DNA of 64,000 nucleotides from Bin87 sp963665395 (GCA_963665395.2 OY762251.1:2666001-2730000), one strand, 5' to 3'. Shown: positions 42,334-52,071, numbered from the stretch's first letter. Translations and numbers: made by a program. Notes: generated by a model not told the origin, from the sequence alone.

Positions 42334-42930
42334 ATGATGCCGACGATAATGGAAGAGCAGGCGATTTTGGAGCGGGAGGGCCGGAAGCAGCAAACCTTCA
42401 CGCTGCAAAAGGACAAGTTGTTTGAGGCCGTTCTCTACCTGGCGGAGCGTTCCCTGGATGACCCCAACTTGGGAATCATCAAGTTGACCAAGCTGCTCTA
42501 CTTCGCCGACGTAGCGGCTTACCAGAAACGCGGGGAACCTATCACCGGCGCCACCTACCTGCATTTCCCCCATGGTCCGCACCCAAAGAACTGGCACAAG
42601 TTGCGGCAGGAGATGGAGGCGGTCGGTGACATTGACGTGCTGCATGACCATGGCCCCGGTAGCCACCGTTATCGGGTACTCCCGATGCGACCGGCCCGCC
42701 TGGAGACGCTGAGCTCCGACGATTGCGCTATTCTGGACGAGCAGTTAGAAAAATTCGCTCCCTTCAATACTTCCGGTATTGAGGAACATTCACAGTACGG
42801 CTTGGGCTGGTTGGCTACGGAAGACGGTGAACCCATCCCTTGGGAAATGTCGGGAATGACGGACCCACCCGCCAGCGTCAACGACACGATGAGGAGAATG
42901 CGGTTTGCTGCCACGCTCCCCAGACGGTAA
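42334..42930 (+). CDS. Panacea (SocA-like, DUF4065) antitoxin
   Basis: 198 aa. LTKLLYFADVAAYQKRGEPITG and YLHFPHGPHPKNWHKLRQEM are the hallmarks of the Panacea domain, which neutralises many unrelated toxins. The N terminus is a charged extension. A small RelE-like gene overlaps its 3' end by 26 nt, forming the toxin half. Antitoxin first, toxin second. PanAT-type pairing is inferred from the family and the overlap. Confidence 0.86.
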   Translation: MMPTIMEEQAILEREGRKQQTFTLQKDKLFEAVLYLAERSLDDPNLGIIKLTKLLYFADVAAYQKRGEPITGATYLHFPHGPHPKNWHKLRQEMEAVGDIDVLHDHGPGSHRYRVLPMRPARLETLSSDDCAILDEQLEKFAPFNTSGIEEHSQYGLGWLATEDGEPIPWEMSGMTDPPASVNDTMRRMRFAATLPRR

Positions 42931-43207
42931 AGGCCGGTACAACGTTATTTACACAGAACCCTTTCAAGATGAATGGCAAACCGCGTTGGAGCAAGGGTAT
43001 CTCGGCCAAATTGATGCGACTCGAGCGCTGCTTGCTCTCAGGAGGCGGTTGGAACAGACTCCCTATCTGACCGGACCGAAAAGCGGTATGCCGGCTAACC
43101 TGCGCGTGTTTCCCATCAGCCGCGGTGTGGAAGTTTGGTACACTGTCGTTGAAGATGACCGCCTGGTCTATATGGAGGCGGTCTTCATAATCCGGGCCGG
43201 TGAGTGA
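42905..43207 (+). CDS. RelE/ParE-like toxin paired with Panacea antitoxin
   Basis: 100 aa from a TTG start at 42905 with GAGGAG eight bases upstream. RYNVIYTEPFQDEWQTALEQ opens and LRVFPISRGVEVWYTVVEDDR, then VYMEAVFIIR close, the strand order of RelE/ParE toxins. Divergent from classic RelE, so target (mRNA or gyrase) is uncertain. Confidence 0.78.
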   Translation: MLPRSPDGKGRYNVIYTEPFQDEWQTALEQGYLGQIDATRALLALRRRLEQTPYLTGPKSGMPANLRVFPISRGVEVWYTVVEDDRLVYMEAVFIIRAGE

Positions 43208-43288
43208 CCTTGCCAACGCTGTGTTGTGCTATGATGGAGACAGCGTCTGCTGCAACAACGAAGCTGTAAAGCGAAGTCTGGATCTACC

Positions 43289-43648
43289 ATGAAAGCATCT
43301 GAACTCGTCACCCCTGAAGTCAACGAGCGCATCCCCGAATTCGGCCCCGGCGACACCGTGCGCGTCAACTTCCGCATCCGCGAGGGCAACCGCGAGCGCG
43401 TGCAGGCGTTCCAGGGCGTTTGCATCCGCCGCACCCACGGCAAGGGGCCAGCCGCCAACTTCACCGTGCGCCGCATTACTGCCGGCATCGGCATCGAGCG
43501 CGTCTTTCCCCTGCACTCGCCGCTGATCGAGTCGCTGGAAGTTACCCGCCAGGGCAAGGTGCGTCGCGCCAAGCTGTACTACCTGCGGGGACGCCAGGGC
43601 CGCGCCGCCCGCATCAAGGAACGCACCACCTACCGAACCAATCGGTAA
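43289..43648 (+). CDS. rplS: 50S ribosomal protein L19
   Basis: 119 aa, normal length. The L19 motifs are intact: PEFGPGDTVRVNFRIREG, RVQAFQGVCIRR, FTVRRITAGIGIERVFPLHSP, KVRRAKLYYLRGRQGRAARI. Located at the interface of the ribosomal subunits. Its usual partners (rpsP, rimM, trmD) are not adjacent here. Confidence 0.98.
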   Translation: MKASELVTPEVNERIPEFGPGDTVRVNFRIREGNRERVQAFQGVCIRRTHGKGPAANFTVRRITAGIGIERVFPLHSPLIESLEVTRQGKVRRAKLYYLRGRQGRAARIKERTTYRTNR

Positions 43649-43726
43649 TTCTCCGTTGCGACTGACGACCGCCGCCCGTTGCCCTTGCCGGCACGGATGC
43701 GGCGGTTTCGCGTTTGCCGAACGCAT

Positions 43727-43752
43727 GGATTCCGGCTTTCGCCGGAATGACG
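43727..43752. repeat. Short palindromic repeat between rplS and priA
   Basis: ATTCCGGCTTTCGCCGGAAT plus GACG, identical core to 41297-41322. Right after it the unit CCGGAATGACGAATCAGGG is present twice in tandem (to about 43779), just before the priA start. Confidence 0.72.
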
Positions 43753-43793
43753 AATCAGGGCCGGAATGACGAATCAGGGTTGGAGGTTGCGCC

Positions 43794-46235
43794 GTGAATT
43801 ATGCGGACGTTGCCATCGATGCCGACTGGATTCCGCCGGGTAAAACCTTCTCCTATCGCATTCCGCGGCATCTGGCGGTAGAGCCTGGTCAACTGGTCTG
43901 GGTGCAGTTTGGCCGTAGCCTCGTGCAAGGCATCGTGTTGCGGTTGGCGGATAAGTCGGCGGTATCCGAAGAGGAAACGCGGGACATACTGCACCCGGTG
44001 GAGCCGTCGCCCCTGCTTAACTCGCTGGGCCTGGAGCTGGCCGACTGGCTGGGGCAAACCTACCTCTGCTCGCCCTTTGAGGCGGTGGCCCCCTTGCTCC
44101 CGCCGGGATTCCACGCCCAGCAGCGTTCCCGTCTCGCCGCCGTTTCCGGCGCCAGCGACGACGCCGACCTCTCTCGCCTGCGCGATACCACCCGCGACGC
44201 CTGGCAGCAACTCCTCGCATCGGGCAAACCAGGTGAGGAAGCGGCTTTCCTGAAGCAGATTGACCCGCAACGCGCCAACATCGCCCGCCGGGAACTGCAA
44301 CGCCTGGTTGACCGGGGGATGATACACAAAGAAATAACCCTCCCCCGTCCGCGAACCCATCGCTACCAACGGACGCTGATACCGGGCCAATATCCGCCGG
44401 ATTCCGCTGACACCGCCGCCGCGGCTCCCGCCGTCCGTGGCCGGCGACAGGCAGAGTTGCTGGCAGCAGTGAGAGAATCGCCGGCCCCCTATTCGGCTGC
44501 CGGCGTTGCCTCAACCGCCGATGCCCTGTTGCGGCGCGGCCTCGTGGCCGAAGAATGGCAGCGCATCGAGCCTTCCGTTCCGGCCGGCCTCCCCCCGGTG
44601 AACCCGCCGCCCGCCGCGCTGACCACCGCCCAGACCGACGCCCTGGCCCGCATCACCGCCACGCTGGACGACCCCAACGCCATTCCTCGCAGCTTCCTGC
44701 TCCACGGCGTAACCGGCAGCGGCAAGACCGAGGTGTACCTGCGTGTGATTGCCCATTCCCTCGCGCAGGGCCGGCCGGCCATCTACCTGGTGCCGGAAAT
44801 CGCCTTGACGCCCCAGGCGGTGGGCGCGGTTGAAGAGCGTTTTCCCGGACGGGTTGCCGTCCTGCACCATCGCCTCACCCCGCGGCAACGGTTCAACCAG
44901 TGGTGGAACATACGCGACGGCCTGGTGGACGTGGTGGTAGGACCCCGCAGCGCCCTGTTTGCTCCGGTGAACAACCTGGGTGTCATCATCGTGGACGAAG
45001 AACACGAACCGGCCTACAAGCAAGCGGAGTTCCCCCCTTACTACCACGCCCGCGACGCCGCCCTGGCCCTGGCCAGACGCTGCGGCGCCGTCGTGGTGAT
45101 GGGCTCGGCGACGCCGGACGTTGCCACCTGCTACGACGCCGAGCGAGGCCGACATCGGCTGTTGCGCCTGCCCGACCGCATTCCCGGCTCCGACGGCCGG
45201 CCCATACCCCTGCCCACCACCCGTATCGTCGATATGCGCCGGGAACTGCGCGAGGGCAACCGCAGCGTCTTCAGCCGCAGCTTGTCCGCCGCGCTGGACC
45301 AGACCCTGGCCGCCGGTCAGCAGGCCATCCTCTTTCTCAACCGACGGGGCCGCGCGGCGTTCATGCAGTGCCGCGAATGCGGTTACGTCATCAATTGCAG
45401 CCGGTGTTCCGTTGCCTACGCTTACCACGACGACACGCGGCGCCTGCTCTGCCACTATTGCAACCGCCAGCGCCGGCTTCCGCGAGCCTGTCCCCAGTGT
45501 AGGGGCGGGCGCATCCGCGAGATGGGCGCCGGCACCGAAGCCGTGGTGACCGAACTGGAGCGGCGTTTCCCCGACGCGACCATAGAGCGCTGGGACTCCG
45601 ATGCGGTACGCAACCCGGAGCAGTTCGAAACCGCCATGCGCCGCCTCGCCGCCGGCGACGCCCAGATCCTGGTCGGCACCCAGATGGTCGCTCGCGGCCT
45701 GGACCTGCCCAACGTCACCCTGTCCGCCGTGCTGCTGGCCGATTTGGGCCTCAACCTGCCCGACTTCCGCGCCGGCGAGCGCGCCTTCGCCCTGCTCTGC
45801 CAGGTCGCCGGCCGCGCCGGCCGGGGGAGTCATCCGGGACAATCCATCATCCAGACCTACCAGCCCGACCACTACGCCATCGCCGCGGCCGCGGCACAGG
45901 ACTACGCCGGTTTCTACCGCACCGAAATCGTCGCCCGTCAGCATCAGGGCAACCCGCCCTTCAGCCGGCTGGCCCAGGTAGTCTGCGCCGACCTCAGCGT
46001 CCGCGCCGTACAACAAACCCTGGGCGACCTGACCGACCGTTGGCGCGACCGCGCCGTCGTTCAAGCCCGCACCGACGTGGAAATCATCGGCCCAACCCCC
46101 TGCCTGCCTGAGCGCGTCCGCGGGCGTTACCGCTGGCGCCTGCTGCTCCGCGGCCATCGCCTCTGGCAGTTTCTGGAAGGCGAAAACCTCCCCCGCAACT
46201 GCCGGGTGGAAATCGACCCGGCGCGGTTGGATTGA
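43794..46235 (+). CDS. priA: Primosomal protein N' (PriA helicase)
   Basis: 813 aa. Begins at GTG with the 3'-DNA-end-binding domain (VAIDADWIPPGKTFSYRIP), Walker A GVTGSGKT at 305-312, DEEH box VDEEHEPAYKQ, eight zinc-binding cysteines (CREC, CSRC, CHYC, CPQC) in the insertion of the second helicase lobe, and TQMVARGLDLPNV plus GRAGRG motif V-VI. Restarts stalled replication forks. Complete and in frame. Close behind the rplS gene. Confidence 0.97.
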   Translation: MNYADVAIDADWIPPGKTFSYRIPRHLAVEPGQLVWVQFGRSLVQGIVLRLADKSAVSEEETRDILHPVEPSPLLNSLGLELADWLGQTYLCSPFEAVAPLLPPGFHAQQRSRLAAVSGASDDADLSRLRDTTRDAWQQLLASGKPGEEAAFLKQIDPQRANIARRELQRLVDRGMIHKEITLPRPRTHRYQRTLIPGQYPPDSADTAAAAPAVRGRRQAELLAAVRESPAPYSAAGVASTADALLRRGLVAEEWQRIEPSVPAGLPPVNPPPAALTTAQTDALARITATLDDPNAIPRSFLLHGVTGSGKTEVYLRVIAHSLAQGRPAIYLVPEIALTPQAVGAVEERFPGRVAVLHHRLTPRQRFNQWWNIRDGLVDVVVGPRSALFAPVNNLGVIIVDEEHEPAYKQAEFPPYYHARDAALALARRCGAVVVMGSATPDVATCYDAERGRHRLLRLPDRIPGSDGRPIPLPTTRIVDMRRELREGNRSVFSRSLSAALDQTLAAGQQAILFLNRRGRAAFMQCRECGYVINCSRCSVAYAYHDDTRRLLCHYCNRQRRLPRACPQCRGGRIREMGAGTEAVVTELERRFPDATIERWDSDAVRNPEQFETAMRRLAAGDAQILVGTQMVARGLDLPNVTLSAVLLADLGLNLPDFRAGERAFALLCQVAGRAGRGSHPGQSIIQTYQPDHYAIAAAAAQDYAGFYRTEIVARQHQGNPPFSRLAQVVCADLSVRAVQQTLGDLTDRWRDRAVVQARTDVEIIGPTPCLPERVRGRYRWRLLLRGHRLWQFLEGENLPRNCRVEIDPARLD

Positions 46236-46317
46236 CAACGAAACTGCCGTCGAAATCTGCCGCAGTCCGGTATGATTAAGTACGCCCAATGACCTGAGTC
46301 AAACGAGGAGGTGCGCC

Positions 46318-46599
46318 GTGAGCGTATTCGGGATGTCCTACGAGGAACAGAAAAAGCGTGGCGAAGAAATCTACAACGCCCAAATCCGGCACTTGATTTC
46401 GGAGGCTGATGCGGATAAGTACGTCAATGTTGACGTACTTTCCGGCGATTACGAAATCAACGAAAACTCCGCCACTGCCGGGCGGGTTTTGCGCGAGCGC
46501 CGTCCTGACGCGGTTATTCACACCATCCACCGGCACCAAACTTATGTGGGCCGTCTGCGCAGCCCGCGCTACATGAGCCTCTCCAGAGGTACGCAATAA
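46318..46599 (+). CDS. Small protein preceding a retropepsin-like protease
   Basis: 93 aa from a GTG start with GAGGAGGTG upstream. Charged helical N-terminal part (YEEQKKRGEEIYNAQIR) and a C-terminal basic end (GRLRSPRYMSLSRGTQ). ADADKYVNVDVLSGDYEIN may be a beta region. Not recognised. Overlaps the next gene by one base (ATAATG), so both are translated together. Similar placement, but little sequence similarity, to the 90-aa protein at 58174-58446. Confidence 0.7.
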   Translation: MSVFGMSYEEQKKRGEEIYNAQIRHLISEADADKYVNVDVLSGDYEINENSATAGRVLRERRPDAVIHTIHRHQTYVGRLRSPRYMSLSRGTQ

Positions 46600-46976
46600 T
46601 GCACTCCAGCACGCTCACCAGAGACCTTGAACCGACGCTCACCCTGGCGGTGTCGGGCGCCAACAGATCCGCCGTTGATATTGACTTCGCTATCGATACC
46701 GGCTTCACCGAAGTGATGACCCTGCCGCCGGATATCATCGACGAGCTCAATTTGCAGTTCAACAAGGAACTGCCGTTCACCCTTGCTGACGGAACGCAGT
46801 ACTCTGGTACGGTGTACACCGCCTGGGTACAATGGCACGACCGGGTCAGGGAGATCGAAGTCGTCAGCGTGGACGCCGATCCACTGGTTGGTATGAAACT
46901 TCTGGCCGGTTCCAACTTGAGCATTGACGCCGAACCCGGCGGCGCGGTCACCATCACCGAGTTGCCGGCCCGCTAA
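46599..46976 (+). CDS. Retropepsin-like (clan AA) aspartic protease
   Basis: 125 aa. The catalytic motif DTGFTE is at residue 33 (AIDTGFTEVMTLP) and the second conserved region is LVGMKLLAGSNLSID (LLGxxxL type). One catalytic Asp per chain implies a homodimer. No signal peptide. Small bacterial proteases of this clan are little characterised. The start overlaps the preceding small gene, as in toxin-antitoxin pairs. Confidence 0.82.
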   Translation: MHSSTLTRDLEPTLTLAVSGANRSAVDIDFAIDTGFTEVMTLPPDIIDELNLQFNKELPFTLADGTQYSGTVYTAWVQWHDRVREIEVVSVDADPLVGMKLLAGSNLSIDAEPGGAVTITELPAR

Positions 46977-47134
46977 CCAATGCTCAACCTTGCCAACGTC
47001 ACATTTTTCGACAGCAAGGCGCGTACTCGTGTCGGCGAACATCCGGCAAGGGAAAACTCCGGTATTGCCGGGCGCATGGTTCGTTGGCAATGAGGTTGCT
47101 AAACTACACCGCCAGAACCGGAAAGAGGTGAACC

Positions 47135-48310
47135 ATGTCGAGATCTCCCGCGACGCGCATCCAACGAGTACAGCCCCCGGCCACCTTGGCCGCCGGCGAA
47201 AAAGCCCGACAACTGGCCCGGCAGGGGCACGACGTAATCGACCTGGGCCAGTCCAGTCCGCACCACGTAACCCCGCAGCACATTATTGATGCCGGGATTG
47301 CGGCCCTGAACGCGGGACATACCAACATCAGCTCGTCCCGCGGGCTGCCCGAACTCCGCCAGGCCATGGCCGCCAAGCTGGCCGCCCACAATGGCCGCGC
47401 CGTTGATCCCGACGGCGACATCCTGGTTACTCCCGGCAGCAAGATGGGGCTGTATGAGGCCATCAACGCCTACCTCGAGGCGGGAGACGAAGCGCTGGTG
47501 CTTGAGCCCACGTGGGTCAGCTTCGCCCAGCAGGTGGAGATGGCCGAGGGTATCCCCGTAGCCGTGCCGCTCAGCGAGGAAGAGGAGTACCACATCAGCT
47601 ACGAGCAGTTGCAGGAGTACGTCACCTCGCGCGCCAAGATGATTGTCATTAACAACCCCAACAATCCCACCGGCCGGGTGTACACCGGGGAAGAATTGGC
47701 CGCCGTAGCCCGTTTGGCCCGGGAGCGGGACCTGCTGGTCCTTTGCGACGAGACCTACGAGTATTTCCTCTACGATGCCAACCGGCACGTTACCATCGCG
47801 GCTTTGGAGGGCATGGCGGAACGAACCCTGACCAGCTACACCTTCACCAAGGCTTATTCGATGTCCGGCTGGCGGTTGGGCTGCATCGTGGCGCAGTCCA
47901 ACCTGCTGGAACCGCTGCTGAAAATCCAGGAACAAACCGCCAGTTTTGTTTCGCCCTTTGTGCAGATGGCCGGAGTGGCCGCCCTGCAAGGCCCCCAGGA
48001 TCACCTGGACAGGTGGCGGGAGGACTGCGACGAACTGCGCGCGCGCTGCGCCGGCCGGTTGTCCCAGGTTCCCGGCGTACACTGTCCGCGGCCCGAAGGG
48101 GCCACGTTCCTGTTCCCCCGCTACTCGGCGGATTTGTCATCCACGGAGTTGGCCGAGCTGTTGGTGGAGCGGGAAGGCGTGGTGGTAACCCCCGGCGTCG
48201 GCTTTGGCGAAAGCGGGGAAGGCCACTTCCGCATTGCCCTGATGCGTTCCCCCGCCGACCGCGTTGTGGAAGGGGTGGAACGCATCGCGCGCGTCCTGGA
48301 AACTCTCTAG
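47135..48310 (+). CDS. PLP-dependent aminotransferase, class I/II
   Basis: 391 aa. Aspartate-aminotransferase fold: INNPNNPTGRVYTGEEL, LCDETYEYFLY (PLP-contacting Asp and Tyr), the Schiff-base Lys in SYTFTKAYSMSGWRLG, and an Arg in the C-terminal segment FRIALMRSP. GAGGTGA ribosome site upstream. Amino donor and acceptor unresolved; aspartate or aromatic types are most common. Confidence 0.93.
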   Translation: MSRSPATRIQRVQPPATLAAGEKARQLARQGHDVIDLGQSSPHHVTPQHIIDAGIAALNAGHTNISSSRGLPELRQAMAAKLAAHNGRAVDPDGDILVTPGSKMGLYEAINAYLEAGDEALVLEPTWVSFAQQVEMAEGIPVAVPLSEEEEYHISYEQLQEYVTSRAKMIVINNPNNPTGRVYTGEELAAVARLARERDLLVLCDETYEYFLYDANRHVTIAALEGMAERTLTSYTFTKAYSMSGWRLGCIVAQSNLLEPLLKIQEQTASFVSPFVQMAGVAALQGPQDHLDRWREDCDELRARCAGRLSQVPGVHCPRPEGATFLFPRYSADLSSTELAELLVEREGVVVTPGVGFGESGEGHFRIALMRSPADRVVEGVERIARVLETL

Positions 48311-48387
48311 CCGGCTTGGCGCTCCTCTGCCAAATCCGCCGCGGTGCGCTATGATAAATGCCATCCGACATGACGAATGGGGGCAGA

Positions 48388-50025
48388 ATGGACCCAATCA
48401 ACCTCGTAGCGGAACGCCTCGGCATAGACCAGGCGCACCTCATACCCTTCGGACACCATAAGGCCAAGATCAGCCTTGATGCCATCAAGACCAACGGGCA
48501 ACAGGGCAAGCTGGTGGTGGTTACCGGCATCACGCCCACGCCCGCCGGTGAAGGCAAGACCACCACGTCCATCGGCTTGACCGACGGCCTGGGCCGGCTG
48601 GGTCACCGCCCGGTGGTCAACCTCCGCGAGCCGGCCCTGGGCCCCATTTTCGGCATCAAGGGCGGCGGCACCGGCGGCGGCAAGGCCCGCATCGTTCCCG
48701 AGGATGAAATCAACATCCACTTCACCGGCGACGCCCACGCCGTAGGTTCCACCCACAACCTGCTGGCCGCCCTGGTGGAGAACGCCGTCTATCGCAACAA
48801 CGCCTGCGACATGGCTCCCGAGGGCGTAACCTGGTCCCGGGTCACCGACGCTTCCGACCGCGCCCTGCGTCAGATAACCACCGGGCTGGGCGGCAGCGCC
48901 AACAGCCCGCTGCGGGAAACCCGCTTCGACTTCATCACCGCTTCGGAAATCATGGCCATCCTGGCCTTGGCTGCCGACCCGGAAGACCTCAAGGCCCGTC
49001 TCTCCCGCATGGTCGTCGGAACCAACCGCAGCGGCGATCCCGTCTCGGTGGGCGATCTGGGCCTGGCCGGCCCGCTGATGGCGGTGATGCGCCATACCGT
49101 GATGCCCAACCTGGTGCAGACCGTGGAGGGCCAGCCGGCCATCGTTCACGCCGGCCCCTTCGGCAACATCGCCCACGGGTGCAGCTCCATCATCGCCGAC
49201 CGGCTGGCCCTGGGCTACGCCGACTACATTATCACCGAGGCCGGCTTCGCCTCCGACCTGGGCTTTGAGAAGTTCATGCACATCAAGACCCGCCAGAGCG
49301 GACTGCCCGTCAGCGCGGCGGTGCTGGTGGCGTCGGTGCGGGCCATGCGCTGGCACGGCGGCGCGCTGCGCCGGGAGCTGGCCCAGCCCAACCTGGCGGC
49401 CATGGCGGCCGGCGCCGCCAACATGGTCCACCACATCAACATCGTCCGCAGCTTCGGCCTGCCCGTCGTCGTCGCCCTCAACCGTTTTGACGGCGACAGC
49501 CCCGAGGAACTTCAAGCCGCCGCCCGCATCGCCAAGGACGCCGGCGCCTACGCCACCGCCGAATACTCCGGCTTTACCGACGGCGGCGCCGGCGGCGTCG
49601 CACTGGCGGAAGCCGTGGCCCAGGCGACCGGCGACGCCGGCGTAGCCCCCCAGCAGATCGACTACGCCTACGACCTCGACGCCACGATTGAGGAAAAGGT
49701 GCTGGCGCTGGCGAGGCGGGTGTACGGAGCGGAATCCGTGACCTGGACGCCGGACGCCCGCCGCCGCGCCCGTTTCTTCACCCAGCAGGGCTGGGGCAAC
49801 CTGCCCATCTGCATGGCCAAGACCCACCTGTCCATCTCCCACGACCCGACGCTGAAAGGCAGCCCGTCGGGTTACGCCTTCCCGGTTTCCGATATTCGCG
49901 CCTCCGTGGGCGCCGGGTTCCTCTACGCCCTGGCCGGCCGCATTGAGACCTTGCCCGGCCTCCCCAGCCAGCCCCGGGCCATGGCCATGGATGTTTCGTC
50001 CGACGGAGAAATCATCAACCTCTAG
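48388..50025 (+). CDS. fhs: Formate-tetrahydrofolate ligase
   Basis: 545 aa from the ATG at 48388 (GGGGG a few bases before); an ATG ten codons upstream is possible. Signature ITPTPAGEGKTTTSIG (ATP-binding loop), LREPALGPIFGIKGGGTGGGKA, INIHFTGDAHAVGSTHNLL, and TEAGFASDLGFEKF are those of Fhs. It makes 10-formyl-tetrahydrofolate from formate and ATP, feeding one-carbon pathways. The MetF-like reductase earlier in the window may belong to the same metabolism. Confidence 0.97.
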   Translation: MDPINLVAERLGIDQAHLIPFGHHKAKISLDAIKTNGQQGKLVVVTGITPTPAGEGKTTTSIGLTDGLGRLGHRPVVNLREPALGPIFGIKGGGTGGGKARIVPEDEINIHFTGDAHAVGSTHNLLAALVENAVYRNNACDMAPEGVTWSRVTDASDRALRQITTGLGGSANSPLRETRFDFITASEIMAILALAADPEDLKARLSRMVVGTNRSGDPVSVGDLGLAGPLMAVMRHTVMPNLVQTVEGQPAIVHAGPFGNIAHGCSSIIADRLALGYADYIITEAGFASDLGFEKFMHIKTRQSGLPVSAAVLVASVRAMRWHGGALRRELAQPNLAAMAAGAANMVHHINIVRSFGLPVVVALNRFDGDSPEELQAAARIAKDAGAYATAEYSGFTDGGAGGVALAEAVAQATGDAGVAPQQIDYAYDLDATIEEKVLALARRVYGAESVTWTPDARRRARFFTQQGWGNLPICMAKTHLSISHDPTLKGSPSGYAFPVSDIRASVGAGFLYALAGRIETLPGLPSQPRAMAMDVSSDGEIINL

Positions 50026-50059
50026 CGGATTGTCGCCACCACAAACCATGTTTTGATAC

Positions 50060-50097
50060 ACTGGCCTCGTCGGGAGGAGGGATCCGACGAGGCCAGT
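50060..50097. terminator. Convergent terminator stem between fhs and the binding-protein gene
   Basis: ACTGGCCTCGTCGG and CCGACGAGGCCAGT form a perfect 14-bp stem with a 10-nt loop, 34 bases after the fhs stop. It can stop transcription from either side. There is no strong T-run. Confidence 0.75.
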
Positions 50098-50116
50098 TGC
50101 CCGTAAAGGGACGTAG

Positions 50117-50152
50117 GTTGGGGCGCTGCCGCCGCTAAGGCAGCGCCCCAAC
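50117..50152. terminator. Second perfect hairpin overlapping the end of the binding-protein gene
   Basis: GTTGGGGCGCTGCC and GGCAGCGCCCCAAC, 14 bp with an 8-nt loop; the right arm encodes the last residues (VGALP) of the leftward gene. Followed on the + strand by TTTCTGC. With the previous stem it makes a double terminator for converging transcription. Confidence 0.65.
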
Positions 50153-51718
50153 TTTCTGCAACAGGGCTTGCGTCCCCGCCAGGTCGCTCAGGTCCGCCAA
50201 GGTGATGTCCGGTTGGCCTATGTCGGCCAGCGGCGTCAGCAGGATTGACGGACGCGCCTCGGCGACCAGTGGGTATTCGAAGGTCGAACCGGCGAAGTAC
50301 TGCTGCCCCACCGGACTGAGCAGGAATCTGATGAACTTCTCGGCGTTTTCGTGATTATCGGCGGTTTTCAGGATGCCGGCGCCCGACACCAGCACGATCG
50401 CGCCCGGACCGCCATCGCGCAGGTGCGCGTTGCGGGCCGCAAACTCCTCGCCTTCTTCGGCCAGGAAGCGGTACAGGTAGTAATGATTGACCAGGCCCAC
50501 GTCGATCTCACCCGTCGCCGCCGCCGCAACCTGGGGAGTGTTCTTCGGGTAAATCTGTACGTCGTTGTCGATCATAGCCCGCAGCCACTCCTCGGTGCGC
50601 TCCTCGCCCCAACCCACGCGCAACGCCGTTACCATGGCCTGGAACGACCCGTTGGTGGGCGCCCAACCGACCCGGCCTTTCCACTTGGGGTCGGTGAACC
50701 CCCATAGGCCGTCGGGCAGGTCAGCCTCGGTAAGGCGGTCGGTGCCATAGACGACGACCCTGGCGCGGCCCGTGATGCCGACCCAGTTGCCCCGGGCGGA
50801 ACGCGCCCATTGGGGAGTCATCTCGATGAGGTCACTTGGCAGCGCGACCGTCATGTGTGAAACGGCGGCCAGTCCGCCGGGGTCTTGGGCGTAGAATACG
50901 TCGGCCGGCGATTTGTCGCCTTCTTCCAGCAGGGTGGCGGCCAATGCGCCGGTTTTGCCGTATTTGACCTGAACGTCAATGCCGGTGGTGTCGGCAAACT
51001 GCCGGATGATGGGGCCAACGAGGGATTCGCTGCGACCGGAATAAATGATCAGCTCCCCGGGGTCGTCGGCGACGTCTTTTGCGTCCCCGGTTGCGGCGGA
51101 AGCTTCCGTAACGGTAAAGGGCGTGCGCATACCCAACTCGTAATGGCTCTCCAGTTTGCCATCCTCAATTTCGACCAGATTGCAGATCAGGATGTAGTTT
51201 CCCGGATCCAGATTGAAAAGGCCAGAGGCTGTTGACTTGGTGGCGAACCGCTCGACTTCACCGATGAACTCAACATGATCTTCCTGCACCAATCCATCGA
51301 CCGTAGGCAGGGCGTCGGGCGGCAGGTCGCTTTTGATAATCACCAATTCATGAGGGTCGTCGGGTCCAACGTTCTCGGTAAGAAAGTAGATATCGCCAGC
51401 CGGGATGGTGTTCTGGGATGGCGCGATTTCCCATTCTTTAAGGGTAACGTCAACCTGGCGGGCCGATTGTGGCTTGAGGTGGACGACGCCAGGTTTCGCC
51501 TCGCCGGTTTCAGCTTCCGCAGGGGCCTGTTGCACGATGCGCGTAACCTCTACTTCCCGCACAACTTCCGGACCAGGTTGCTCGACAAGGCGGGTTACTT
51601 CCACCGGAGCCGCGGGCGCGCTGCCGCAAGCCGCCATGAAGACCGCCAGCATCGCCAGCAATGCGCTCTGGATGGCCAATCCGGCAATCAGACGCCGATT
51701 GATTTTAGATTCGGTCAT
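50135..51718 (-). CDS. Cupredoxin fused to an iron-type (FutA/FbpA-like) binding lipoprotein
   Basis: 527 aa from the ATG at 51718 (GGGGGA upstream). Signal peptide and lipobox MAAC (Cys31). Residues about 85-205 form a cupredoxin-like domain with a plausible type-1 copper set: H123 (DPHELV), C179 (ILICN), H192 and M197 (SHYELGM). Residues about 220-527 are a FutA/FbpA-type Fe3+ binding protein, with the two-tyrosine VNHYYLYRF site near the end. A single lipid-anchored chain could oxidise or reduce and then bind iron, which is inference. No permease is adjacent. Confidence 0.87.
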   Translation of the reverse strand: MTESKINRRLIAGLAIQSALLAMLAVFMAACGSAPAAPVEVTRLVEQPGPEVVREVEVTRIVQQAPAEAETGEAKPGVVHLKPQSARQVDVTLKEWEIAPSQNTIPAGDIYFLTENVGPDDPHELVIIKSDLPPDALPTVDGLVQEDHVEFIGEVERFATKSTASGLFNLDPGNYILICNLVEIEDGKLESHYELGMRTPFTVTEASAATGDAKDVADDPGELIIYSGRSESLVGPIIRQFADTTGIDVQVKYGKTGALAATLLEEGDKSPADVFYAQDPGGLAAVSHMTVALPSDLIEMTPQWARSARGNWVGITGRARVVVYGTDRLTEADLPDGLWGFTDPKWKGRVGWAPTNGSFQAMVTALRVGWGEERTEEWLRAMIDNDVQIYPKNTPQVAAAATGEIDVGLVNHYYLYRFLAEEGEEFAARNAHLRDGGPGAIVLVSGAGILKTADNHENAEKFIRFLLSPVGQQYFAGSTFEYPLVAEARPSILLTPLADIGQPDITLADLSDLAGTQALLQKVGALP

Positions 51719-52071
51719 ATTTTCCCCCACGATGTTATCGTACAAATCCAGCCGTATCGTTGTACATCTTTGCTGATACCGAGCCAGTGCGCCACTCAGT
51801 AAATATCGCAATATCCAGTACATCGATGCAACATATGAAAAAATTAGCATAGACTAAAAAATGCTGTCAAGGGCATATGAAAATAACTGGAGCAGTAAAT
51901 CAAACCCCGCGTGTCCTGCGTCCTGATTCGGGTTCTTGCCCTGCGCCCAACCTCCGTACCATTCAATCCTCGCTTTACACTGCCGCCGCCGCCGGCGTAT
52001 AATTTGCGGCGCCGATTACGAATTCCGCAACGAATAATTTCAGTATCGTCCATCGCTATAGAGGTGTCATC
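51719..52071. promoter_or_regulatory. Divergent AT-rich intergenic region (binding protein / def)
   Basis: The 353 bases hold no gene. They include AT-rich stretches (about 51830-51900) unlike the rest of the window, and TACAA / TTGTA half-sites separated by about 14 nt near 51740 that could be an operator upstream of the iron-type binding protein. Both genes should be promoted from here. Confidence 0.4.
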
